Part shown: piece by piece, positions 15,219 to 22,314 of the stretch
Numbering within the stretch: the first letter of the stretch is position 1
Layout: each line of letters begins with the position of its first letter
Origin: an uncultured Lachnospiraceae bacterium
Lineage (GTDB): Bacteria; Bacillota; Clostridia; Lachnospirales; Lachnospiraceae
DNA length: 25,627 nucleotides
Reading direction: 5' to 3'
Assembly (NCBI GenBank): GCA_934418125.1
Contig: CAKRWT010000032.1
Span: forward strand, 1 to 25,627
The notes under the pieces: model-generated
Seen by the model: only the letters and a program-made list of their open reading frames with translations
Database searches by the model: none
Told to the model about the DNA's origin: nothing
Program-made: the position numbers and the translations under genes

Positions 15219-17783
15219 ATGGACAAGAAACTGTATAAATTAATGAACTGGCCCGAGATAGAGGGCATTGTATATTCAGAGTCAGATACGCCGTATGAGC
15301 TGTTAGGAGCCCACGTGGTTGGCAATAACGTGCTGGTGCAGATGTTCTGGCCGGGTGCAAAGAGCGTAAGACTTCAGCTGGTAGAGGGCAATAAAAGCTA
15401 TAAGATGGAAATGGCGGATGAGGAAGGATTTTTTGCAGTGCTTCTGCCGGGCAAGAATATACCGGACTATGAGTATATTATAGAAGAGGCTGACGGAACC
15501 CTGCAAAAAATAAGGGATGCCTACAACTATAAGCCGCAGATTACCAAACAGGATACGGAGAAGTTTAACGCAGGGATTCATTACTTGGCGTATGAATTTC
15601 TGGGAGCACACCCACAGAAAATTGACGGCGTAGAGGGCGTACAGTTTGCGGTCTGGGCACCCAATGCAATCCGTGTTAGTGTGGTAGGTGATTTTAATGG
15701 ATGGGATGGCAGGATACATCAGATGGAAAGACTGTGGGATTCCGGTGTGTTTGCTATCTTTATTCCTGGCGTGGAGACCGGTGCCTGCTATAAGTTTGAA
15801 GTGAAAGCCAAGGGTGGAATTGTCTTTATGAAAGCAGACCCTTATGGCTTCGGGGCACAGCTTCGTCCGGAAACAGCATCTGTGATACGGGACCTTAATG
15901 GTTTCCAGTGGCAGGATGATAAGTGGATGCGAAACAGGGAGGTAGTACAGTCCCAGGATGAACCAGTTAATGTATATGAAATGTATCTTGGAAGCTTTGC
16001 TAAACCGGAGGATGGCAGAGAGTATTATAATTATAGGGAACTGGCACCGAAGATTATTGATTATGTGAAGAAAATGGGATATACCCATATTGAATTAATG
16101 CCGATTATGGAGCATCCATTGGATGCCTCCTGGGGCTATCAGGTTATTGGATATTATGCGCCGACAGCACGTTATGGAACCGCCGAAGATTTTATGTATT
16201 TTATGAATGAAATGCATAAGGCTGGAATTGGTGTGATTCTGGACTGGGTGCCTGCCCATTTTCCAAGGGACAGCCATGGTCTGTCTGGTTTTGACGGCAC
16301 CTGTCTGTATGAGCATCAGGATCCAAGACAGGGATATCATCCGCATTGGGGAACTCTGATTTATAATTACGGAAGACCTGAAGTAACCAACTATCTGATT
16401 GCCAATGCCCTTTACTGGGTGGAGCAGTACCATGTAGATGGTATCCGTCTGGATGCGGTAGCCTCCATGTTATATCTGGATTATGGCAAACAGGATGGAG
16501 AATGGGTTGCCAACATTTACGGTGGCAATGAGAACCTGGAGGCGGTTGAATTCTTAAAACACCTGAATTCCATTATGAAGAAACGAAATCCGGGAGTGCT
16601 GATGATAGCAGAGGAATCTACGGCATGGCCGAAGATTACCGGTGCCCTGGATGAGGACGGTCTTGGATTTGACCTGAAATGGAATATGGGTTTTATGAAT
16701 GATTATCTCAGCTATATCCAGACAGACCCTTATTTTAGAAGTGGCAGACATAATGACTTGACCTTCAGTATCATTTACGCTTACAGTGAGAACTTCATGC
16801 TGGTATTTTCCCATGATGAAGTGGTTCATGGCAAGGCAACCTTATTAGGAAAGATGCCGGGCGAGCGGAAAGACCAGTTTGCCAATATGCGTCTGACCTA
16901 CGCTTATCACATGACTCATCCGGGCAAAAAGCTGCTCTTTATGGGACAGGATATCGGAGAATATGATGAGTTCGATGAAGGCAGAGCAGTAGAGTGGGAG
17001 TTATTGCAGTACGAGGAGCATAAGGGATTGAACCAGCTGGTAGCAGATATGAACCGCTTATACGTATCCAAACCGGCACTCTATGCAAAAGATACATCGT
17101 GGGACGGCTTTGAGTGGATTAACTGCATTACACCGGATTGTTGTATGCTATCCTATATAAGAAAAGCAGAGAAACCGGAGGATATGCTGGTCATCGTTGC
17201 CAATTTTGCTAATAAGGCACAGCAGTTCAGAGTAGGCGTACCTTATGAAGGAAAATATAAAGAGATATTAAATACAGATGCTAAGGCTTATGGTGGAAGT
17301 GATGATGTAAACCGGGAAATCTGCCATACCACAGAAATCGAGTGGGACGGAAAACCTTACGCTATTGACATGGTGAGTGCACCCCTCAGTATCAGTATCT
17401 TCTCCTATACCCCTTATACCAAGGCAGAAAAGGAAGAGATTGAAAGGGAACGTGCCGAGAAGCTTCGCCTGGAAAAAGAAGCGGAAGAAAGGCGGTTAGC
17501 TGCCGAGGAAATGGAACGCGCGGTGCGGGCTGCCGAAGAAGCAAAACGTTTGGCTGAATCTGCCGTAGCGGAAGCTGAAGAACAGGCACGTCAGGCAGCT
17601 AAGAGAATCGAAGAACGGAAACAGGAGGCTGTCCAGTTAGAGAAAATAGCCAAAGAGGCAGAGAAAAATCTGGAACTACTCGCTGAAAAACAGAAGAAGG
17701 AACATGAGGAAAGACAGCAGGTAAAGAATAACTCTGTTAAAAAGCCTGCCAGTAAAAAGAAAGCGGAACAGAAACGGAGATAG
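15219..17783 (+). CDS. glgB: 1,4-alpha-glucan branching enzyme with a C-terminal coiled-coil extension
   Basis: GlgB cuts an alpha-1,4 glucan chain and rejoins it by an alpha-1,6 link, making glycogen branches. Two N-terminal beta domains (about 20-110 and 125-225, the second CBM48-like) precede a GH13 barrel. Catalytic residues by family are Asp412 (in DGIRLDAV), Glu465 (in IAEESTAWP) and Asp533 (in FSHDEVVHGK). The all-beta C domain ends near 730. After that about 120 residues are rich in Glu, Ala, Lys and Arg with heptad-like spacing and end in a lysine-rich tail. I know of no such extension as a normal part of GlgB. The total of 854 aa exceeds the usual 630-730. A GGGGGAA site precedes ATG 15219. 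No other glg genes are here. Confidence 0.95.
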   Translation: MDKKLYKLMNWPEIEGIVYSESDTPYELLGAHVVGNNVLVQMFWPGAKSVRLQLVEGNKSYKMEMADEEGFFAVLLPGKNIPDYEYIIEEADGTLQKIRDAYNYKPQITKQDTEKFNAGIHYLAYEFLGAHPQKIDGVEGVQFAVWAPNAIRVSVVGDFNGWDGRIHQMERLWDSGVFAIFIPGVETGACYKFEVKAKGGIVFMKADPYGFGAQLRPETASVIRDLNGFQWQDDKWMRNREVVQSQDEPVNVYEMYLGSFAKPEDGREYYNYRELAPKIIDYVKKMGYTHIELMPIMEHPLDASWGYQVIGYYAPTARYGTAEDFMYFMNEMHKAGIGVILDWVPAHFPRDSHGLSGFDGTCLYEHQDPRQGYHPHWGTLIYNYGRPEVTNYLIANALYWVEQYHVDGIRLDAVASMLYLDYGKQDGEWVANIYGGNENLEAVEFLKHLNSIMKKRNPGVLMIAEESTAWPKITGALDEDGLGFDLKWNMGFMNDYLSYIQTDPYFRSGRHNDLTFSIIYAYSENFMLVFSHDEVVHGKATLLGKMPGERKDQFANMRLTYAYHMTHPGKKLLFMGQDIGEYDEFDEGRAVEWELLQYEEHKGLNQLVADMNRLYVSKPALYAKDTSWDGFEWINCITPDCCMLSYIRKAEKPEDMLVIVANFANKAQQFRVGVPYEGKYKEILNTDAKAYGGSDDVNREICHTTEIEWDGKPYAIDMVSAPLSISIFSYTPYTKAEKEEIERERAEKLRLEKEAEERRLAAEEMERAVRAAEEAKRLAESAVAEAEEQARQAAKRIEERKQEAVQLEKIAKEAEKNLELLAEKQKKEHEERQQVKNNSVKKPASKKKAEQKRR

Positions 17784-17787
17784 ATAA

Positions 17788-18657
17788 ATGGAGAATGCAA
17801 TCACAGATATTGAGAGCATAGCAACAGAAGAAGTAGATGTAGGGCTTATCCAAAAATTTCTGGAAGAACTGCCGGATAAAGCACTTCACTTCGGTGTCCG
17901 TGTATTATTAGCACTGATAGTATTTATCATTGGTGTACAGTTGATTAAACTGATTCGCAAAATCGTGAAGAAATCGTTGAAGCGCGGAAATGCAGATGTT
18001 GGTGTGATGCAGTTCCTGGATTCCTTTATCAAAGTGATTTTGTATATACTGTTACTGTTTATGATTGCCTCTGGCTTTGGGCTGGATGCCACCAGTGTGG
18101 TAGCTCTGTTGGGGTCTGCTGGTGTGGCAATCGGTCTGGCAGTACAGGGAAGTCTGTCCAATTTTGCAGGCGGTGTCCTTATCTTACTGTTAAAGCCTTT
18201 TAAGGTAGGAGATTATATTAAAGTAAATGACAGTGGCAACGAAGGAACAGTAAAAGAGATTCAGTTGTTCTATACGAAGCTTGCCACACCGGATAACCAT
18301 GTGGTAATTATTCCAAACGGTGTTCTGTCCAATTCCAATATGACCAACATGAATATGCTGGAAGACAGACGGTTAAATATCAATGTAGGTATTTCCTATG
18401 GGGCAGATATCAAAACAGCCCGAAAAGTGCTTCTGAAGGTATTAGCCGAGGATGAAAAAGTATTGCAGTCATATGAAAAGCGGGTTATTGTGGATGAACT
18501 GGCAGACAGCGGCGTTAATCTGATAGTACGATGTTGGACAAAGAATGAAGACTTCTGGGAAACCAAGTGGCGACTGACAGAGGCGGTAAAGTATGCACTG
18601 GATGAAGCCGGTATCGAGATTCCCTTCCCGCAGTTGGATGTCCATCTGGACAAATAA
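17788..18657 (+). CDS. MscS-type small-conductance mechanosensitive channel
   Basis: This 289-aa protein should form a homoheptameric membrane channel that opens under membrane tension and releases solutes on osmotic downshock. It has three hydrophobic segments (about 35-53, 78-97 and 100-135). The pore-lining TM3 pattern GSAGVAIGLAVQGSLSNFAGG (109-129) is typical, followed by the conserved KPFKVGDYI (136-144). The cytoplasmic beta and alpha/beta domains end with IPFPQLDVHL (278-287). It starts 4 bp after glgB with its ribosome binding site (CGGAGA) inside the glgB tail, so the two are probably co-translated. No hairpin terminator is visible between its stop and the tRNA promoter. Confidence 0.95.
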   Translation: MENAITDIESIATEEVDVGLIQKFLEELPDKALHFGVRVLLALIVFIIGVQLIKLIRKIVKKSLKRGNADVGVMQFLDSFIKVILYILLLFMIASGFGLDATSVVALLGSAGVAIGLAVQGSLSNFAGGVLILLLKPFKVGDYIKVNDSGNEGTVKEIQLFYTKLATPDNHVVIIPNGVLSNSNMTNMNMLEDRRLNINVGISYGADIKTARKVLLKVLAEDEKVLQSYEKRVIVDELADSGVNLIVRCWTKNEDFWETKWRLTEAVKYALDEAGIEIPFPQLDVHLDK

Positions 18658-18680
18658 TTGTCCCGGAATGATTTTTACAC

Positions 18681-18709
18681 TTGCAAAAAAGCTTTGCCCT
18701 AAGTATAAT
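18681..18709 (+). promoter_or_regulatory. promoter of tRNA-Thr
   Basis: TTGCAA at 18681-18686, a 17-bp spacer and a perfect TATAAT at 18704-18709, with the start expected near 18716, 15 nt before the tRNA. A perfect 9-bp inverted repeat (18678-18686 and 18718-18726) brackets it. Confidence 0.75.
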
Positions 18710-18730
18710 AGTCTTTGTTGCAAGTGATAT

Positions 18731-18803
18731 GCTGGAATAGCGCAGTCGGTAGCGCAACTGATTCGTAATCAGTAGGTCGAGGGTTCGAGTCCCTTTTCCA
18801 GCT
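18731..18803 (+). tRNA. tRNA-Thr, anticodon CGT
   Basis: A full cloverleaf can be drawn over 73 nt. The acceptor GCTGGAA pairs with TTCCAGC, the D stem is GCGC/GCGC, and the anticodon stem ACTGA/TCAGT encloses loop TTCGTAA. The T arm is GAGGG-TTCGAGT-CCCTT with one G-U pair. The anticodon CGT reads ACG (threonine), and the G1-C72, C2-G71 start fits threonine identity. The 3' CCA is not encoded, so it must be added by enzyme. The gene stands alone with its own promoter and terminator. Confidence 0.97.
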
Positions 18804-18812
18804 TATAAGTGG

Positions 18813-18846
18813 ACAGCACTATGTCTGAGGGCACAGTGCTGTTTTT
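18813..18846 (+). terminator. terminator after tRNA-Thr
   Basis: ACAGCACT (18813-18820) pairs perfectly with AGTGCTGT (18835-18842), followed by TTTTTC. It lies 9 nt after the tRNA and before the 123-aa gene. Confidence 0.8.
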
Positions 18847-18872
18847 CTATTTAATTTCTCTATGGTGAACTT

Positions 18873-19244
18873 ATGAAATTTGTTTGTGTGGGTCGGGCAG
18901 CGGCACAGAAAGAGACCCTGAGTGAAGAATACAGAAATGCGACAGTATCCGGCGAAGTACGCTTGGGGACAACCCATCTGTTTTACCGCTATTTTATCCG
19001 GATTAAATATCTGGCTTATGAAGAGATAACGCAGATTTACCTGCGGGAAGAAAGCGGTGAGAGCGGAGAGTTCTTACTGAAAGAACACTACCTTATGATA
19101 CAGACGAAGGATGGTATGCTGCATAAGTTCCGTATGGAACGGGAAAACAATGCCAGGGCAGTGCTGGAACAGCTGGGCAGACAGCAGAAGTGCATTAAAA
19201 TTGGTTACAATCGACCAAGTCAGTCGATGAACATGCAACCATAA
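18873..19244 (+). CDS. 123-aa protein of unknown function
   Basis: I cannot assign this protein. It starts MKFVCVGRAAAQKETL and is predicted soluble, with alternating hydrophobic strands (GEVRLGTTHLFYRYF, YEEITQIYLRE, YLMIQTKDGMLHKFRME). A helix (NARAVLEQLGRQ) and a basic tail follow. That order of strands and one C-terminal helix is reminiscent of bacterial PH-like domains, but this is only an impression. ATG 18873 has a weak ribosome site (GGTGA). No promoter of its own is clear, because the tRNA terminator lies just upstream. It is followed by the nrdDG control region. Codon use looks like that of its neighbours. Confidence 0.65.
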   Translation: MKFVCVGRAAAQKETLSEEYRNATVSGEVRLGTTHLFYRYFIRIKYLAYEEITQIYLREESGESGEFLLKEHYLMIQTKDGMLHKFRMERENNARAVLEQLGRQQKCIKIGYNRPSQSMNMQP

Positions 19245-19307
19245 TTTAAGCAATCGAGATGAGATAAGACCATAAGGGAAAAATTGTAAAATATAAACCA
19301 CAATACC

Positions 19308-19335
19308 TTGACACAATATATATAAGTGATACAAT
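19308..19335 (+). promoter_or_regulatory. promoter of nrdD-nrdG region
   Basis: TTGACA at 19308-19313, a 16-bp spacer and TACAAT at 19330-19335. The predicted start is near 19342, about 258 nt before nrdD. Confidence 0.65.
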
Positions 19336-19344
19336 ATATAGTAC
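19311..19344. promoter_or_regulatory. candidate pair of NrdR boxes
   Basis: The box at 19329-19344 matches the 10-bp core CWATATATWG of the NrdR consensus exactly and overlaps the -10. The one at 19311-19326 matches the left part (ACACAATATATA) and overlaps the -35. NrdR represses ribonucleotide reductase genes through paired boxes. Here the start-to-start distance is 18 bp, shorter than the spacing I know as typical, so the upstream box is less certain. Confidence 0.5.
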
Positions 19345-19373
19345 ATGCGATATTTTCGCATGTACTATTTTTT
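19340..19373 (+). terminator. terminator-like hairpin at the predicted transcript start
   Basis: AGTACATGCG (19340-19349) pairs perfectly with CGCATGTACT (19357-19366), followed by a T-rich tract to 19373. It could end transcripts from the 18873-19244 gene. It also coincides with the predicted first bases of the nrdD transcript. Confidence 0.7.
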
Positions 19374-19551
19374 GTTATGGCGACGAGGAAAATGCACACA
19401 AGAGTGTGGGCATTTGACGACCGCTAGTCAGAGCGAGATTTGCGAAGCATATCTCGTCTCTAGTTATAGCGATGAGAAAATGTACACACTTGTGTAGTGC
19501 ATTTGACGACCGCTAATCAGAGCGAGATTCGCAAGGCGTATCTCGTTTCTT
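19374..19551 (+). repeat. two tandem 89-bp structured repeat units
   Basis: Units 19374-19462 and 19463-19551 are about 80% identical. Each contains a first hairpin (arms 19390-19399/19404-19415 and 19478-19487/19492-19504) and a second hairpin (19434-19443/19447-19456 and 19523-19532/19536-19545). Between them lies a nearly unchanged GACGACCGCTARTCAGAG. Differences in both stems preserve pairing: C-G becomes T-A in the first and T-A becomes C-G in the second. The units lie in the nrdD leader or form a separate RNA. A 24-nt exact match to the unit start is at 3202-3225. Function is unknown. Confidence 0.85.
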
Positions 19552-19599
19552 GGTAAATGTGAGTAAGAATGTGTAAAAAGATGGGTGGGTGTTTAGTTC

Positions 19600-21762
19600 A
19601 TGAAGATTATTAAGAGAAGCGGCGCAGAGGTAACCTTTGATTTGGATAAGATTATTGCGGCAATCAACAAGGCAAATAACAGCGTAAAGGATGAAGAAAA
19701 ACTCAAAGACGAAGAGATAGATGAGATTGCCCAGGTTGTAGCAGACAAGTGTGCCCAGATGCGGCGTTCTCCCAGTGTGGAAGAAATCCAGGATATGGTA
19801 GAAAACCAGTTGATGAAATATCGTGCTTATACTATGGCAAGAAATTACATTACCTATCGTTATAAGAGAGCCCTGGTAAGAAAGTCCAATTCCACAGACC
19901 AGCAGATTTTAAGCCTTTTGGAATGTAATAATGAGGAAGTAAAACAGGAAAATTCCAATAAAAACCCTACGGTAAACAGTGTGCAGAGAGACTATATGGC
20001 AGGAGAGGTCAGTAAGGATATTACCAGAAGATTTCTGCTGCCGCCGGACATCGTAGATGCCCATGAGAAAGGGATTATCCATTTCCATGATGCAGATTAT
20101 TTTGCACAGCACATGCATAACTGCTGTCTGGTAAATCTGGAAGATATGTTACAGAATGGTACAGTAGTCAGTGAAACCATGATAGATAAGCCTAAGAGCT
20201 TTTCGACAGCATGTAATATTGCAACCCAGAGTATTGCGCAGATTGCAAGTTCCCAATACGGTGGACAGAGTATCTCCTTGTCCCATCTGGCCCCGTTTGT
20301 ACAGGTAAGCCGTGACAAGTTCCGTCTGAAAGTCAGACAGGAGATGGAAGAGGCAGGCCTGGAGGCAACCGAGGAGCAGATTGCCCAGATTGCAGAGAAG
20401 CGTGTGAAGGAAGAGATAGAGCGGGGTGTACAGATTATCCAGTACCAGGTCATTACCCTGATGACTACCAACGGACAGGCACCTTTTATTACGGTCTTTA
20501 TGTATATTGATGAAGTGCCGGAGGGACAGCTGCGGGATGACCTTGCGATGATTATCGAGGAGATGCTAAACCAGCGAATCAAGGGGGTTAAGAATGAAAA
20601 GGGAGTCTATATTACCCCTGCATTCCCGAAGCTGATTTATGTGCTGGAGGAAGATAATATCAGAGAAGGCAGCAAATACTGGTATCTGACTAAGCTGGCG
20701 GCAAAGTGTACTGCCAAACGTATGGTGCCGGATTATATTTCTGAGAAAATCATGAAACAGTTAAAAGACGGAAACTGTTATCCCTGTATGGGCTGTCGTT
20801 CCTTCCTGACGGTATACCATGATGAGAATGACAAACCGAAATTTTACGGAAGATTTAATCAGGGTGTGGTTACCTTAAATCTGGTAGATGTGGCATGTTC
20901 TTCCGGTAAGGATATGGATAAATTCTGGGCAATCATGGATGAACGTTTGGAATTATGCAGAAGAGCCTTGATGTGCAGGCATAACCGATTGAAAGGAACT
21001 CCTTCTGATGTAGCACCGATTTTATGGCAGAATGGTGCACTGGCAAGGCTGAAAAAGGGTGAGAAGATAGATAAGCTGTTATATCATGGGTATTCTACGA
21101 TTTCCCTTGGCTATGCCGGTTTATGTGAGTGTACCAGATACATGACAGGTAAATCCCATACAGATTCCGATGCAACACCATTTGCCCTGGAGGTAATGCA
21201 GCATTTGAATGACGCCTGCGCTAAATGGAGGGAAGAGACCAACATAGATTTCAGTCTATATGGTACACCACTGGAATCCACTACCTATAAATTCTCCAAA
21301 TGCTTACAGAAAAGATTTGGTGTGATTCCGGGCGTGACCGATAAAAATTACATTACAAACAGTTATCATGTGCATGTCACAGAACAGATAAATGCCTTTG
21401 ATAAATTAAAATTTGAATCCCAGTTCCAGAAGCTTTCGCCGGGGGGTGCAATCAGTTATGTGGAAGTACCTAATATGGAGAACAATTTGGATGCAGTATT
21501 GTCTGTGATGCAGTATATTTATGAGAATATCATGTATGCAGAGCTGAATACCAAGAGCGATTACTGCCAGGAATGTGATTATCACGGCGAGATACAGATT
21601 GTGACCAATCCGGATGGAAAGTTAATCTGGAAGTGTCCAAACTGTGGCAATACAGACCAGAATAAGATGAACGTAGCGCGCAGAACCTGCGGCTATATCG
21701 GTACCCAGTTCTGGAATCAGGGGCGTACCCAGGAAATTAAAGAGAGAGTATTACATCTGTAA
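19600..21762 (+). CDS. nrdD: anaerobic (class III) ribonucleoside-triphosphate reductase
   Basis: NrdD reduces NTPs to dNTPs with a glycyl radical and works only without oxygen. Of 720 aa, the first 90 or so form an ATP-cone for allosteric control (IIKRSGAEVTFDLDKI; RAYTMARNYITYRYKR). The catalytic barrel contains HNCCLVNL (173-180, with the candidate radical cysteine Cys175) and CYPCMGCRS (393-401). The C-terminus holds a zinc site of Cys656, Cys659, Cys679 and Cys682, and RRTCGYIG (694-701) with radical Gly698. Length and motifs match the family. The ribosome site is weak (GGGTGGG), but an in-frame TAG at 19594-19596 rules out a longer start. The activase gene nrdG follows 13 bp downstream. 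Confidence 0.98.
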   Translation: MKIIKRSGAEVTFDLDKIIAAINKANNSVKDEEKLKDEEIDEIAQVVADKCAQMRRSPSVEEIQDMVENQLMKYRAYTMARNYITYRYKRALVRKSNSTDQQILSLLECNNEEVKQENSNKNPTVNSVQRDYMAGEVSKDITRRFLLPPDIVDAHEKGIIHFHDADYFAQHMHNCCLVNLEDMLQNGTVVSETMIDKPKSFSTACNIATQSIAQIASSQYGGQSISLSHLAPFVQVSRDKFRLKVRQEMEEAGLEATEEQIAQIAEKRVKEEIERGVQIIQYQVITLMTTNGQAPFITVFMYIDEVPEGQLRDDLAMIIEEMLNQRIKGVKNEKGVYITPAFPKLIYVLEEDNIREGSKYWYLTKLAAKCTAKRMVPDYISEKIMKQLKDGNCYPCMGCRSFLTVYHDENDKPKFYGRFNQGVVTLNLVDVACSSGKDMDKFWAIMDERLELCRRALMCRHNRLKGTPSDVAPILWQNGALARLKKGEKIDKLLYHGYSTISLGYAGLCECTRYMTGKSHTDSDATPFALEVMQHLNDACAKWREETNIDFSLYGTPLESTTYKFSKCLQKRFGVIPGVTDKNYITNSYHVHVTEQINAFDKLKFESQFQKLSPGGAISYVEVPNMENNLDAVLSVMQYIYENIMYAELNTKSDYCQECDYHGEIQIVTNPDGKLIWKCPNCGNTDQNKMNVARRTCGYIGTQFWNQGRTQEIKERVLHL

Positions 21763-21775
21763 GGCAGGGAGCAAA

Positions 21776-22306
21776 ATGTTCTATTCAGATATAAAAACAT
21801 GTGATATTGCTAATGGACCGGGGGTACGGGTTACTATCTTTGTCAGCGGCTGCACCCATCACTGTAAAGGATGTTTTAACGAAGTAACCTGGAATTTCCA
21901 GTATGGCAGAGAATTTACGGAAGATACCATAGAAGAGATTTTGCAGGCACTTGCACCGGATTATATTACGGGGCTCACCCTTTTAGGAGGGGAGCCCCTG
22001 GAATATGTGAACCAGAAGGGGCTGCTGCCTCTGGTAAGGGCGGTAAAAGAACAATATCCACAGAAAGATATCTGGTGTTACAGCGGGTATCTGTTTGATG
22101 AGCAGATAGTGAAGGACTTCTGTAACCGTTGGGAAGAAACCAGGGAACTGTTAGGGTATCTGGACGTTCTGGTGGATGGTAAGTTTATTGAAGAGCAGAA
22201 GAATATCAGTCTGCAATTTAAAGGTTCGGAAAACCAGAGAATTATCCGGGTACAGGAATCCTTGAAAAGCGGGCAGATTGTTCTGTGGCAGCCGGATGAG
22301 ACGTGA
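21776..22306 (+). CDS. nrdG: anaerobic ribonucleotide reductase activating protein (radical SAM)
   Basis: NrdG binds a [4Fe-4S] cluster and S-adenosylmethionine and generates the glycyl radical on NrdD. The 176-aa length is typical. The radical SAM triad is Cys26, Cys30 and Cys33 in SGCTHHCKGCFN, preceded by NGPGVRVTIF. TLLGGEPLE is the SAM-binding GGE motif. ATG 21776 follows AGGGAG, and the gene forms a clear two-gene unit with nrdD. It ends only 8 bp from the end of the convergent permease gene, with no hairpin between. Confidence 0.97.
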   Translation: MFYSDIKTCDIANGPGVRVTIFVSGCTHHCKGCFNEVTWNFQYGREFTEDTIEEILQALAPDYITGLTLLGGEPLEYVNQKGLLPLVRAVKEQYPQKDIWCYSGYLFDEQIVKDFCNRWEETRELLGYLDVLVDGKFIEEQKNISLQFKGSENQRIIRVQESLKSGQIVLWQPDET

Positions 22307-22314
22307 GAAGAGGC

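Noticed and set aside
15303..16088. 261-codon open frame on the minus strand within glgB
   Set aside because: It is antisense to highly conserved GlgB motifs, with no ribosome site or recognisable domain.
19374..19551. CRISPR-like array
   Set aside because: There are only two 89-bp units, directly abutting with no spacers, differing at many positions, and no cas genes.
20097..20582. 161-codon minus-strand open frame within nrdD
   Set aside because: It is antisense to the catalytic domain, with no supporting signals.
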